The notes beneath the pieces were generated by a model. The model saw only the letters and a program-made list of their open reading frames with translations. It did not search any database and had not been told where the DNA came from. Below, piece after piece: positions 17,608 through 26,103 of a stretch of 64,000 nucleotides of DNA. Within the stretch, counting starts at the first letter, position 1. Every line of letters starts with the position of its first letter. The DNA comes from a bacterium (GTDB lineage: Bacteria > Cyanobacteriota > Vampirovibrionia > Obscuribacterales > Obscuribacteraceae), in assembly GCA_016124935.1 (NCBI GenBank), contig WGMS01000020.1, forward strand, positions 62,001 to 126,000, read 5' to 3'. A program made the position numbers and the translations under genes.

Positions 17608-19161
17608 CTAAAACCGCTCGGCTATGGACTTACCCTGGGTGAAGAGCAATAGATAATCCTTGCCGCCCGCTTTTGAATCGGTGCCGCTCATGTTGAAGCC
17701 GCCGAAGGGCTGAACACCAACCAGGGCGCCGGTGCATTTACGGTTGATATAGAGGTTCCCTACATGAAACTCTTTGCGGGCTTGTTCTATATTGGCGCGA
17801 GATCTGGTGAACACAGCACCGGTCAAACCGAACTCGGTGTTATTGGCGATGGCTAATGCCTCGGTCCAGTCTTTGGCCTTGATAAAGGCCAGCACCGGTC
17901 CGAAGATCTCTTCCTGGGAAATTCTTGCACCGGGATCGACATCTGCTATCACGGTCGGCTCTATGTAGAAGCCGCCGTTATTGCTTTCATTAGGACCGCC
18001 ACCGGTCATCAATCTTCCTTCGCCTTTGCCGATTTCGATGTATTCGAGAATGCTTTCATAGGCGCTTTTTGAAGCGACCGGACCCATATTGGTGTCTTTG
18101 ACTTCAGGGCTTGCCACTTTCAATTTTTTGACACGCTCCACTACCTTCTCCAGGACTTCATCGTAGACATCCTGATGGATAATGGCTCTGGAACAGGCGC
18201 TGCATTTTTGACCCTGGAAGCCGAAGGCGCTGGTAACGATACCATCGGCGGCGGCATCGAGATCGGCATCATTATTGACGACGATGGAATCTTTTCCACC
18301 CATTTCTGCCACCACTCGCTTGATCCAGATCTGCCCTTTCTGGGGCTTGGCGGCAAGCTCGTTGATTCTCAAGCCTACTTCTTTGGAGCCGGTGAAAGAG
18401 ATGAAGCGAGTCTTGGGGTGCTCGACCAAATAGTCTCCCACTTCGGCACCGGAACCGGGAACAAAGTTTAGAACCCCGCCCGGCAGCCCGGCTTCTTCCA
18501 TTAGTTTATAGAACTGAAAGCCGATGGCGGGAGTTTCGCTTGATGGTTTCAACAGGACAGTGTTGCCGCCGACTATGGCAGCTGAAGACATTCCTGTAAG
18601 AATCGCCAGGGGGAAATTCCACGGAGGAATGACCACGCCAACACCCAGGGGGATGTAACGAAGATCATTCTCTTCTCCGTTGACGGTGGGCATCTCCATC
18701 GGTTCGCCAAGGCGGATCATCTCCCGGGCGTAAAATTCTAGAAAGTCTATTGCTTCTGCCGTGTCACCATCGGCTTCCGCCCAGTTCTTACCGATTTCCA
18801 GAACCAACCAGGCCGAGAATTCGAACTTTCGCTGTCTCATCAGGGCTGCTGCTTTGATAAGGCAGCGAGCTCTTTCGGTGGGGCAGATGTTTTTCCAGGA
18901 TTCGAAAGCTTCAAGCGCAGCTTCCATTGCCATCTCGGCTTCTTTTTTGCCGGCTTTCGAAAAGCTGCCGATTATCTCTTTGGGATTGGCAGGGTTGGTG
19001 GAGACAAGCTCCTTATCGGTGGTAACCTCTTTTCCGCCTATCATCAACGGGTACTTCCTACCTAATTGCGAACGCACTTTTTTAAGCGCAGCCTCCATCA
19101 ATTCGCAATTCTCTTTTTTGCTGAAGTCGGTGAATGGTTCATTCTTAAACTCGGGGAGCAT
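17608..19161 (-). CDS. rocA: 1-pyrroline-5-carboxylate (glutamate semialdehyde) dehydrogenase
   Basis: About 517 residues of the aldehyde dehydrogenase superfamily, closest by motifs to RocA/PutA-type enzymes that oxidise glutamate semialdehyde to glutamate in proline and arginine catabolism. Signatures are [14 protein letters not shown] and KPSSETPA (NAD binding), [18 protein letters not shown] with the general-base Glu, GQKCSACSR with the catalytic Cys, [10 protein letters not shown], and the C-terminal [19 protein letters not shown] typical of the P5C branch. I prefer the ATG at 19161, which has GGAGG eight bases upstream, over ATGs at 19176 and 19167. No proline dehydrogenase is adjacent. 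Confidence 0.92.
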   Translation of the reverse strand: MLPEFKNEPFTDFSKKENCELMEAALKKVRSQLGRKYPLMIGGKEVTTDKELVSTNPANPKEIIGSFSKAGKKEAEMAMEAALEAFESWKNICPTERARCLIKAAALMRQRKFEFSAWLVLEIGKNWAEADGDTAEAIDFLEFYAREMIRLGEPMEMPTVNGEENDLRYIPLGVGVVIPPWNFPLAILTGMSSAAIVGGNTVLLKPSSETPAIGFQFYKLMEEAGLPGGVLNFVPGSGAEVGDYLVEHPKTRFISFTGSKEVGLRINELAAKPQKGQIWIKRVVAEMGGKDSIVVNNDADLDAAADGIVTSAFGFQGQKCSACSRAIIHQDVYDEVLEKVVERVKKLKVASPEVKDTNMGPVASKSAYESILEYIEIGKGEGRLMTGGGPNESNNGGFYIEPTVIADVDPGARISQEEIFGPVLAFIKAKDWTEALAIANNTEFGLTGAVFTRSRANIEQARKEFHVGNLYINRKCTGALVGVQPFGGFNMSGTDSKAGGKDYLLLFTQGKSIAERF

Positions 19162-19258
19162 GAACATTGCCTCCATGGCGGTGAAACCGTTTACGGCACT
19201 TAAGATAGCGCCAAATTATGTCAAGGGGGCGATTTTCTCAGGGTTCATTTATAGTTTG

Positions 19259-19287
19259 GGTTGACGTCTTGTCAACCGTGCTATTTT
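19259..19287 (+). promoter_or_regulatory. Candidate thyA promoter overlapped by an inverted repeat
   Basis: GGTTGAC-N5-GTCAACC (19259-19277) is a perfect 7-bp inverted repeat. Its left arm contains TTGACG (19261-19266), a -35-like hexamer, and TATTTT lies at 19282-19287, with a rather short 15-bp spacer. The site lies 124 bp before the thyA start, in the gap divergent from rocA. A regulator bound to the repeat would cover the -35 element. The assignment rests on sequence inspection only. Confidence 0.35.
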
Positions 19288-19410
19288 ACTTACGCCCGGA
19301 TCTTTCCCTGGGGGCTGAGCCATGTTATTCTTGCTCTATTAAAACATCAGTGAAAGGCAGTGTCCGTGCGCCTTTTCTTTGTATGCGATCGATATCCGGG
19401 GTGGTTGTAG

Positions 19411-20229
19411 ATGAAGCAGTATCTTGATCTGGTTGAATATATTTTGGAAAACGGAGAGGCCCGAGAGGATCGAACCGGTACCGGAACTATCTCTATGTTC
19501 GGCTTGCAGACTAAGTACGATCTTCGGGAAGGCTTTCCTTTGCTCACCACCAAGAAAGTCAAGTTCGACGGTGTTCTTCGAGAATTGCTCTGGTTTCTGA
19601 GAGGATCCACAAATATCAATGATAACCTGGCCGAGCATACTCCTATCTGGAACGCCTGGGCTGATGAAAATGGAGAGCTTGGACCTATATATGGATATCA
19701 GTGGAGAAAATGGCCCCGTTATGAGTATGACCCGGAGAGCGACTCTTATAAAAAAGGTCATGTCGATCAAATCGAAAATCTTATCAGGGAGATTAAAACC
19801 AATCCGCAGTCAAGGCGGTTGATAGTCTCCGCCTGGAACGTATCGGATATAGACGAGATGGCTCTGCCTCCCTGTCATATGATGTTCCAGTTCTATGTGT
19901 CCAGGGATCGCAGGCTCGATCTTCAGCTCTATCAACGCTCAGCTGATATGGCTCTCGGTGTGCCATTCAATATCGCCAGCTATGCTTTGCTTTTAATGAT
20001 GGTCGCCCGGGAGTGCGATCTGACACCGGGGATTTTTACGCATACTTTTGGTGACGCCCATATCTATCTCGATCATATCGAGGGTTTGAAGAAGCAGTTG
20101 AAGCGTGTTCCAGGCAAGCTGCCCCGGGTCGAAATCGCTGATAAACCGCTACTGGAGCTTCAGTATGAGGACTTCTCTTTGCTCGATTATAATCCCCAGG
20201 GATTCATCAAGTTTCCCGTCTCTGTTTGA
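19411..20229 (+). CDS. thyA: Thymidylate synthase ThyA
   Basis: A 272-residue folate-dependent thymidylate synthase that makes dTMP from dUMP using methylene-tetrahydrofolate. Key parts are [13 protein letters not shown], the FPLLTTKKV loop, GPIYGYQWR, the catalytic Cys in [32 protein letters not shown] and [14 protein letters not shown]. Length is slightly above the 264 of E. coli and normal for the family. The neighbouring folA, 19 bp downstream on the same strand, regenerates the tetrahydrofolate that ThyA consumes, so they form a functional operon. Confidence 0.96.
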   Translation: MKQYLDLVEYILENGEAREDRTGTGTISMFGLQTKYDLREGFPLLTTKKVKFDGVLRELLWFLRGSTNINDNLAEHTPIWNAWADENGELGPIYGYQWRKWPRYEYDPESDSYKKGHVDQIENLIREIKTNPQSRRLIVSAWNVSDIDEMALPPCHMMFQFYVSRDRRLDLQLYQRSADMALGVPFNIASYALLLMMVARECDLTPGIFTHTFGDAHIYLDHIEGLKKQLKRVPGKLPRVEIADKPLLELQYEDFSLLDYNPQGFIKFPVSV

Positions 20230-20248
20230 TACGAACTGAAGATTTCCC

Positions 20249-20791
20249 ATGAGAGATAGGTTCGATATTATCGCCGCCTGTGACTTGAATCGAGGCATCG
20301 GGATCAAGAATCAATTACCCTGGCGGATACCGGGCGATATGAAGTATTTCAAGAACCTGACCGTGAAAGCGGAAGGTGAAGGACTTCACAATCTCTGCAT
20401 CATGGGACGGAAGACCTGGGAGTCGATTCCCGATAAACATCGACCGCTCGTAGACAGATATAATCTCGTGCTCACCAGGCAGAGAGATTATCCTCTGCCT
20501 GAAGGTGTTTTCAAAGCCGGCTCCCTCGATGCCGCTCTCGATTTTGTCAGGACCGGACCTGTGGACAGAGTATTTATAATCGGTGGAGAACAAATCTATA
20601 AAGAAGCAGTTCTTCACGATAAAGTCGGCTATCTATATCTAACCGAGGTTCGTCATCGCTTCGAATGTGATGCATTTTTTCCTGATTTCAAGCCTTACTT
20701 TCATCTGATCTCCTGTTCGGAAATCACTACCGAAAATGGAATCGACTATTGTTTCAAAGTCTTTCGTCCCAACATTCTGGGAGAGGTCTGA
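20249..20791 (+). CDS. folA: Dihydrofolate reductase
   Basis: A 180-residue NADPH-dependent dihydrofolate reductase. The N-terminal IIAACDLNRGIGIKNQLPWRIPGDMKYFKNLT carries the Met20-type loop and the acidic substrate-binding Asp. NLCIMGRKTWESIP binds cofactor, and VDRVFIIGGEQIYKEA carries the conserved GG. It follows thyA closely and restores tetrahydrofolate from the dihydrofolate made in that reaction. Confidence 0.95.
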   Translation: MRDRFDIIAACDLNRGIGIKNQLPWRIPGDMKYFKNLTVKAEGEGLHNLCIMGRKTWESIPDKHRPLVDRYNLVLTRQRDYPLPEGVFKAGSLDAALDFVRTGPVDRVFIIGGEQIYKEAVLHDKVGYLYLTEVRHRFECDAFFPDFKPYFHLISCSEITTENGIDYCFKVFRPNILGEV

Positions 20792-20848
20792 GAGTTAGCA
20801 ATAAATTCGAAATTCCGCTAACATAAGCTCTTAAAAGAGGAATCTCGA

Positions 20849-21328
20849 ATGCGTCCTGTTTCGGCTCGCTTAGCCCTTACCGCCATCTTTCTAACGTTTG
20901 CCGTCGTCTTGCCAGGCTTTGCCGGTGGTGAGACGAAAGAGGGAAGCGGCAGTTCCAATGCCAACAACAGCCCTGGAGAGGCTGCGCTCTCCCGGGGGAA
21001 AGTAGTTTTCGAAACCCATCTTTGTGTGGAGTGTCATAAGGATGGCGGCAACTCAGTCAGACCGAGCAAGCCGATCAGCGGCAAGAAATTCTTGAAAAAA
21101 TATCCGGAAGATTCACAGATTGAAAGCGTGATTCGAAATGGTGTTCCTAATGCCAGCATGCCCAGCTTCGGTCCTGCAGTAATCACCGAAGAAGAGATGA
21201 AAGATTTGCTTTGTTATGTTCGTAGCTTGACCAGGTCGGATCCGGAAACAAGTGAGAACGAAAAGAAGAAACAGGCGAGGCCAGCCGTTAGAAGTGCTGG
21301 TAAGAAAGCCGGTAAGAAGAAGAAATAG
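20849..21328 (+). CDS. Exported c-type cytochrome
   Basis: A 159-residue protein with a signal peptide (about residues 1-25) and a single class I heme site, CVECH (about residues 57-61). The likely Met axial ligand is in NASMPSFGP, and a final cytochrome c helix reads MKDLLCYVRSLT. After the domain comes a Lys-rich tail ending GKKAGKKKK. Heme would be attached by the ResB/CcsA machinery encoded upstream. The ribosome site AGAGGA precedes the ATG. The electron partner is unknown; the basic tail could bind anionic membranes or a redox partner. Confidence 0.88.
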   Translation: MRPVSARLALTAIFLTFAVVLPGFAGGETKEGSGSSNANNSPGEAALSRGKVVFETHLCVECHKDGGNSVRPSKPISGKKFLKKYPEDSQIESVIRNGVPNASMPSFGPAVITEEEMKDLLCYVRSLTRSDPETSENEKKKQARPAVRSAGKKAGKKKK

Positions 21329-21363
21329 TTTCTGGTGTGAGCGGATAGATTGCAACAGCGAAG

Positions 21364-21945
21364 ATGAAGGAAGCATTCACAAAAGATCTCGTGCTCAGTG
21401 CCTACAGTCAGGGTATCTTTCCGATGGGGCACGATGATGGAACTATCCGATGGTATTCTCCGGATCCAAGATGTATTTTCGACTTTGATCAGTTCCATGT
21501 TCCCCGACGTTTGATGCGTACTTATAAGAGCGGCAAGTTCGAGATGAAAGTCAACTCTGCATGGAGAGAAGTCTTGAGGGCCTGTGCCGACCGTGACAGC
21601 ACCTGGATTACCGATGATATTTTTCGTGTTTATACCGAGATGCACGAGGCCGGATTTGCACATTCAGTCGAAGCTTACTATGAAGGAAAGTTGGCGGGGG
21701 GTCTTTACGGTGTCAGCATCGGCGGTGCCTTCATGGGCGAATCCATGTTCCACAATGTTACCGACGCTTCCAAGATTTCTCTAATCTATCTGGTGGAGCG
21801 TTTGAAATCGAGAGGGTTCGTTTTACTAGATTCACAATACATGACCGATCATCTCTCCACCCTCGGTGCGGTGCTGATTCCACGGCAGGAATATCTTCGT
21901 CGTCTCCATAAAGCGCTCTATCTCGATTGTCGATTCGACGGATGA
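21364..21945 (+). CDS. aat: Leucyl/phenylalanyl-tRNA--protein transferase
   Basis: A 193-residue Aat enzyme of the N-end rule pathway. It moves Leu or Phe from tRNA to proteins with N-terminal basic residues and so marks them for ClpS/ClpAP. Recognition is by AYSQGIFPMG, IRWYSPDPR, WITDDIFRVYTEMHEAGFAHSVEAY, LAGGLYGVSIGGAFMGESMF and LLDSQYMTDHLSTLGA. The length is slightly short but complete. It lies 35 bp after the cytochrome gene on the same strand. Confidence 0.94.
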   Translation: MKEAFTKDLVLSAYSQGIFPMGHDDGTIRWYSPDPRCIFDFDQFHVPRRLMRTYKSGKFEMKVNSAWREVLRACADRDSTWITDDIFRVYTEMHEAGFAHSVEAYYEGKLAGGLYGVSIGGAFMGESMFHNVTDASKISLIYLVERLKSRGFVLLDSQYMTDHLSTLGAVLIPRQEYLRRLHKALYLDCRFDG

Positions 21946-21976
21946 CGATTCGCTTTTACTGGTTTTAAATATGGTG

Positions 21977-22636
21977 CTAAAAACCGCTATCCGGGATATC
22001 GGTAGGTGGTTCGAAATTCTGCGACTGTCGACCTCGTCCTCTAGAAGTGCCAGCGTTCTGGGGTCTAGCTGTTTGATTGCCGCTATTGATCTGGATTATT
22101 TTAGCGCTTAGAATCTGGTCTCCGCGACCCATGCTCTGGACCGCGTTCAATCCCTGCACTACGCTGCCAAAAATTGCATACTGACCGTCAAGCTGGCGCA
22201 TCGGTTTTTTTGTGATGTAAAACTGACAGCTTGCCGAATTAGGATTGCTGGTTCTGGCCATGGCTACCACACCGGCCCGAGAATGGGCCAGATTGCGATT
22301 GACCTCGAGAGGAATGAACCGAGGTCTGCCGGTGGCAGGGTCGACGAAATTGCCATTTGGATCGCCATTCGGTGATCCACCCTGAACGCACCAGGTCTCG
22401 ACCCGGTGAAAATAGGTGCCGTTGTAGAAGCCTCGGCTTACCAGATCCAGAAAGTTCATAGAAGTTCTGGGGGCGAGCCCTCTAAATACTCGAATGTAGA
22501 TGTTGCCTTTCGATGTCTGGAGTTCGACTACCGGGTCGGCACCCTGGGCGCAAGCCGGGGCGACGCTCAAGAGGAGGAACACTAAAAGGGTATTTAGAAC
22601 CAGCAGAGCGTGCTGCTTGATTGAATATGAATTCAT
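21977..22636 (-). CDS. Exported cyclophilin-type peptidyl-prolyl isomerase
   Basis: A 219-residue protein with a signal peptide (about residues 10-30, ending PACAQG) and a cyclophilin domain: APRTSMNFLDLVSRGFYNGTYFHRV, with the catalytic Arg in the FHRV context, VQGGSPNGDPNG, ARTSNPNSASCQFYITKKP and YAIFGSVVQGLNAVQ. It would assist folding of periplasmic proteins. The C-terminal 30 residues are Gln/Arg/Pro-rich. It is one of three cyclophilins in the window. It converges on aat. Confidence 0.92.
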   Translation of the reverse strand: MNSYSIKQHALLVLNTLLVFLLLSVAPACAQGADPVVELQTSKGNIYIRVFRGLAPRTSMNFLDLVSRGFYNGTYFHRVETWCVQGGSPNGDPNGNFVDPATGRPRFIPLEVNRNLAHSRAGVVAMARTSNPNSASCQFYITKKPMRQLDGQYAIFGSVVQGLNAVQSMGRGDQILSAKIIQINSGNQTARPQNAGTSRGRGRQSQNFEPPTDIPDSGF

Positions 22637-22833
22637 CTGTTCAATAAATCTCGTCTGATAACGATCTAATTCCTATGGTACCCAATTTATTCCTTTCCTA
22701 CCCGATCTCTTAGAAGCCAAGCATAAGGGGGCTTCTGAAGAACGATTCAAGTGGATCAAAAGGCAGTGTTCCAAAATGGACTCAACCGGGAAAGTAAGGG
22801 ATGGTAACAGATAACAGCTATTGGGATTGAGTT

Positions 22834-23829
22834 ATGGCACTGTATGCTGATCTTCACAGGCACCTTGGCGGAGCGCTGCATCCGAGAATCATCTATAAGT
22901 TCCTGCAACGTCATGATCATTCGATCTTGAATTTCTTTCCGGACTATAACGGTTTCTATCACTGGTTCACCAGACCATGTCGTACCCTCGAAGAGTTCGT
23001 GAAGATCCATTCGCTGGTCGAGGAGCTTCAAAGTCTGGAGCATCTTCCCTATTTTTGTCTTCGTCTTTGCCGTGGGGCATACACATTCGAGAATCTTCAG
23101 TATCTGGAGATCCGTTACAATCCTTACTTCCGAACAGATCACAATCTCTCGGAAGCTAAACGAATCGCTCAGATGGATATGATTGTCGAAGTGATAACCG
23201 AGAACGTCAGACCGGCAGACTATCCAATTGTAGTAAAGCAGATACTTTGTCTGGATCGGCGACTGCCGACAAAATTGAATGAGGCTATTCTCGAGGTGGC
23301 GAAGAAGAATCTCGGTCCAGTTGTCGGTATAGATCTTGCCGGTCCGGAGATCAATCCGGAGAACTGGCAAGAGTGGGTTGACCTGCTTGGCAAAGCAAGA
23401 GCTGCGGGTTTGAAGACAACCTGTCATCTTGGAGAGACCAGCGCCGACAATGTCTTCAAAGAGTACTTTACGGTTCTTGATCGAATTGGTCATGGCATTC
23501 ATATACCTCTGGTCAAGCCAGACATGTTGAAAGAGCTCGCTAAACGACAGATTACTCTTGAAGTCTGTCCGACCAGTTACAGACAGACCGGTGTCTTGAA
23601 AGACTTCTCCGATTTGAGAACTGTTTTCGAGCGATGTAAGGAATCCGGTGTGGCGATCGCTGTCTGCACCGATAACCCCGGTCGAAATCCGGCTCCCTGT
23701 ACCCTGCCCGGAGAGTACGAGAGATTGATCGATCATGATGTGATCGATTTCCATGAGTTGAAACATATTCAGCAAGAAGCATTCCGTTCTGCTTTCGGTT
23801 TTGTTCGTGGAGCGAGAACCTTCGACTAG
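22834..23829 (+). CDS. Adenosine deaminase-like amidohydrolase
   Basis: A 331-residue TIM-barrel hydrolase of the adenosine/AMP deaminase family. Metal and catalytic motifs are DLHRHLGGALHP near the start, VVGIDLAGPE, HLGETS with the catalytic Glu, IGHGIHIPL, EVCPTSYRQTGV and CTDNPGRNP. The last normally reads TDDP; the second Asp, which contacts the purine in characterised adenosine deaminases, is Asn here. The substrate may therefore differ from adenosine. A 14-bp palindrome covers the stop codon and is followed by T-rich DNA that may end the transcript. Confidence 0.82.
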   Translation: MALYADLHRHLGGALHPRIIYKFLQRHDHSILNFFPDYNGFYHWFTRPCRTLEEFVKIHSLVEELQSLEHLPYFCLRLCRGAYTFENLQYLEIRYNPYFRTDHNLSEAKRIAQMDMIVEVITENVRPADYPIVVKQILCLDRRLPTKLNEAILEVAKKNLGPVVGIDLAGPEINPENWQEWVDLLGKARAAGLKTTCHLGETSADNVFKEYFTVLDRIGHGIHIPLVKPDMLKELAKRQITLEVCPTSYRQTGVLKDFSDLRTVFERCKESGVAIAVCTDNPGRNPAPCTLPGEYERLIDHDVIDFHELKHIQQEAFRSAFGFVRGARTFD

Positions 23830-24284
23830 TCGAAATTTTGCTGATTCGTAATTATTCTTAGTCACTCGCGCAATATTTTTTCTTTTTGCGGGAAATTTTT
23901 TTGCCCTTACATTTCCGTGCTCTCTTTCAACAGGGCAAAGCAAGAAAATCTTGCCGTTATTCATAGTCCTTGCTTGAAAACGAGTGTTCAAGAGGGTTTT
24001 CGTTGTCGATCCAATTTTTGAATGTTGATACCACAGCTAGTTAGGCAACCGTAAATGATGCTCATCATTTGTCAGAACTCATAAAGTGTATATACATATC
24101 TTTTGAAAAGTCCCTTCCATATATTGCATTTTTCGAAAAATGAAAGTAACCTATCAAGCTGTGGTGTGATTAAAAGAGTGAATATCAAACACTCGAACTA
24201 AAATTGGTGGCATTGGAAAACACTTCGTTATAACTCGGAATACTTCTGAAAGTCCACGCCGCCTTAATCTCGGGAGGAGAAAAA
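23830..24284. other. Intergenic region between the deaminase-like and histone-like genes
   Basis: 455 bp with no plausible gene. The left end has the palindrome TTCGACTAGTCGAA (23821-23834, overlapping the deaminase stop) and then CGCAA/TTGCG arms (23869-23873, 23886-23890) followed by a run of seven T, a weak terminator-like arrangement. The right half is AT-rich and holds a candidate promoter and operator (24053-24096). The remaining roughly 190 bp would be a long untranslated leader for the histone-like gene. Confidence 0.6.
24053..24096 (+). promoter_or_regulatory. Candidate promoter with overlapping 18-bp palindrome upstream of the histone-like gene
   Basis: AAATGATG-CT-CATCATTT (24053-24070) is a perfect inverted repeat. 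Its right end overlaps TTGTCA (24069-24074), a 5-of-6 match to the -35 consensus. TATACA (24091-24096) lies 16 bp further on as a 4-of-6 match to -10. Binding of a dimeric repressor to the palindrome would occlude the -35 element. The palindrome is not an obvious match to a known box that I can name. Confidence 0.4.
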
Positions 24285-25004
24285 ATGGCAACCAAAATAA
24301 ATCGGGAGAAAACAGCTAGAGATTGCAACGCGATCCCCGGCGAAGAAACATCTGCTGCAGAGAAAATGCAATCTGCACCAGAAGCAGTCCCGAATGCGGA
24401 AGCTAAGTCATCCACTCGCAAGGCAGCTGGAGAGACAAAAGCAAAGAAGCGGACTGCTAAGAAACCTGCTGCCAAAAAGCCGGCGGCTAAAAAACCTGCA
24501 GCCAAGAAAAAGCCGGCGGCTAAAAAAGCAACAGCCAAGAAAGCTACTGCCAAAAAAGCTACCGCTAAAAAGCCGGCAGCTAAGAAGGCCGCAGCTAAAA
24601 AGCCAGCTGTTAGAAAAGCAGCAGCTAAAAAACCGGCAGCTAAGAAGACCACAGTCAAGAAAACGAAAACTGCAGCCAAAAAGCCGGCAGCTAAAAAAGC
24701 TCCGACTAGAAAAGCTACAGCCAAGAAAACTGCAGCCAAAAAGCCAGCCGCTAAAAAGCCGGCAGCTAAAAAGACCACAGTCAGGAAAACTGCAGCCAAA
24801 AAGCCAGCCGCTAAAAAGTCTACTGCAGCCAAGAAAACCACTGCTAGAAAGACTACAGCTAAAAAGCCGGCTACCAAAAAGGTCGCTTCCAGAAAGCCGG
24901 CCAACAAAAAGACTTCCACTGCTCGGAAGCCAGCAGCTAAAAAGCCAGCAGCTACAAAGAGAACAACTGCTAGTAAATCCCCTGCTCGTAAAAAAGGCAG
25001 CTAG
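24285..25004 (+). CDS. Histone H1-like Lys/Ala/Pro-rich DNA-binding protein
   Basis: A 239-residue protein. The first 45 residues are mixed and partly acidic. From there to the end it is almost entirely Lys, Ala, Pro and Thr in repeats of the [12 protein letters not shown] type, the composition of eukaryotic histone H1 tails and of bacterial H1-like proteins such as chlamydial HctB. It would be intrinsically disordered and bind DNA or RNA through charge. The start ATG has a strong GGGAGGAG site. A perfect 15-bp terminator hairpin lies 22 bp beyond the stop, so the gene is a monocistronic unit. The repeats also open a long antisense frame, which is an artefact. Confidence 0.85.
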   Translation: MATKINREKTARDCNAIPGEETSAAEKMQSAPEAVPNAEAKSSTRKAAGETKAKKRTAKKPAAKKPAAKKPAAKKKPAAKKATAKKATAKKATAKKPAAKKAAAKKPAVRKAAAKKPAAKKTTVKKTKTAAKKPAAKKAPTRKATAKKTAAKKPAAKKPAAKKTTVRKTAAKKPAAKKSTAAKKTTARKTTAKKPATKKVASRKPANKKTSTARKPAAKKPAATKRTTASKSPARKKGS

Positions 25005-25026
25005 TTTCTAGCTAAGTGAATCAAAC

Positions 25027-25068
25027 CAGAAGCCCCGATCGCAATTACTCGATCGGGGCTTCTGATTT
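25027..25068 (+). terminator. Rho-independent-type terminator after the histone-like gene
   Basis: CAGAAGCCCCGATCG (25027-25041) and CGATCGGGGCTTCTG (25050-25064) are exactly complementary: a 15-bp stem with an 8-base loop, followed by ATTTTA. The T-run is short, but the stem is long and GC-rich. It could act in both directions, as the next gene is convergent. Confidence 0.85.
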
Positions 25069-25140
25069 TACTGTCTTGGATTGGCTATATGGCACCACAT
25101 ATGATGCGCATTTGTTGCCTGTGTCTTCTGTGACGATTGG

Positions 25141-25728
25141 CTAGCCAGCAGCGATCCAGCTATACCAGGGGCTTGAATGCACGGATGAGGTGACCTGCAA
25201 TTCCAGCGTGTTTCTGCCGCCTGCGTCACCCTTTGTGACCAGGATCCATTCTCCTGCGCCGTAGAAGGTGTATACCCACATCTTTTGTTGTTTGTCTATG
25301 CAGGCGATCCATTGATCATAGTAGGGGACTTGAATAGGATAATAAGCGAATGCTGCGATATCACCGATATCATAGAAATCTTCAAGCGTATTTTTCCAAT
25401 CGTCTTTGCTTGCGATCATCAAAGTTTGACGGACTCTTTGACCTTCGGCGACCTGGGCGACATCTTTCTGCTTGAGCTCGCCGCTCCAGCGAGAAGGTAG
25501 ATACATGTACATCGTTCCTTCCAGGACCTCTGCGAATTCGAAGGGAATCTGAGACCATTCGTTCTCGTCTCCCGGATTGGCGTAGCCTTTGAAAGTAAAG
25601 CTGCGCGGCTCTATTCCCAGCTTCTCGCAAAAAATAGGTGACGATTCTTCCATGATGTCCAGGGGGGCGATATTCTGAAATGCCCATTTGTCCAGATTCT
25701 CTTTCAATTTATCTCGAATATCATTCAT
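25141..25728 (-). CDS. Conserved-looking protein of unknown function
   Basis: A 195-residue soluble protein without signal peptide or membrane segment. It starts at the ATG at 25728. It is rich in Trp and Tyr (for example the YYPIQVPYYDQWIACID stretch around residues 128-144) and has a mixed alpha/beta look, including DIGDIAAFAYY and MWVYTFYGAGEWILV. I do not recognise the family. Codon use resembles its neighbours. It is divergent from the RiPP precursor gene across a 375-bp gap, and could share regulatory DNA with that locus. Confidence 0.7.
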   Translation of the reverse strand: MNDIRDKLKENLDKWAFQNIAPLDIMEESSPIFCEKLGIEPRSFTFKGYANPGDENEWSQIPFEFAEVLEGTMYMYLPSRWSGELKQKDVAQVAEGQRVRQTLMIASKDDWKNTLEDFYDIGDIAAFAYYPIQVPYYDQWIACIDKQQKMWVYTFYGAGEWILVTKGDAGGRNTLELQVTSSVHSSPWYSWIAAG

Positions 25729-26103
25729 TTAGTGCATCCCATTGTGTTCGTAGCGTCGACGCTTTTCTTTTTATTCCACCCTGATAACGAATTCGTACCT
25801 TATATATATGTACGAAAACTGAAATATCCACGGTCATAGCTCTTGGCAGGGCTTCTTGAATTAGGACCGGCGCAATCCTTGCAGACTGCGCAGGCGCAAT
25901 GGTAGGGCGACTTTTCCGGGGTTTTTAATCTTTATTATCAGATTTATTGGACCCAGATTTTACACAGGCATAACTTTTCTGCCGGGATCTTTTAATCCAC
26001 TTCACATAGGATGAAAATCATCTGTCCAATAGAGGAAGCTTCAAACCTTCTTCGCCTCAAGGCAGCCGGACAGATTTTAGTTTTAACCTTTTGGAGGTCA
26101 GCA
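25729..26103. other. Intergenic region upstream of the RiPP-like precursor
   Basis: 375 bp between divergent genes without a convincing gene; an in-frame extension of the precursor from 26011 exists but lacks a ribosome site. It holds an operator-like inverted repeat (25792-25816) around an AT-rich TATATATAT core. Further right, TTGGAC (about 25950) and CATAAC (about 25972) make a weak promoter pair for the precursor gene. Confidence 0.55.
25792..25816. promoter_or_regulatory. Operator-like inverted repeat TTCGTAC-N11-GTACGAA
   Basis: Two perfect 7-bp arms (25792-25798 and 25810-25816) flank an 11-bp core containing TATATATAT, which could be a -10 element on either strand. The site lies 64 bp upstream of the leftward unknown gene and 288 bp upstream of the precursor gene, so it may serve either or both. 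The binding protein is unknown. Confidence 0.35.

Noticed and set aside
17433-17642. Small frame with repeated SAGLEGEEALVE on the plus strand
   Set aside because: It exists because three 66-bp hairpin repeats stay in frame; it lacks a ribosome site and runs into the opposing rocA gene.
24185-24919. Long Ala/Phe/Leu/Val-rich frame antisense to the histone-like gene
   Set aside because: It is the complement of Lys/Ala/Pro codon repeats and has no ribosome site; the sense gene has a strong one and a terminator.
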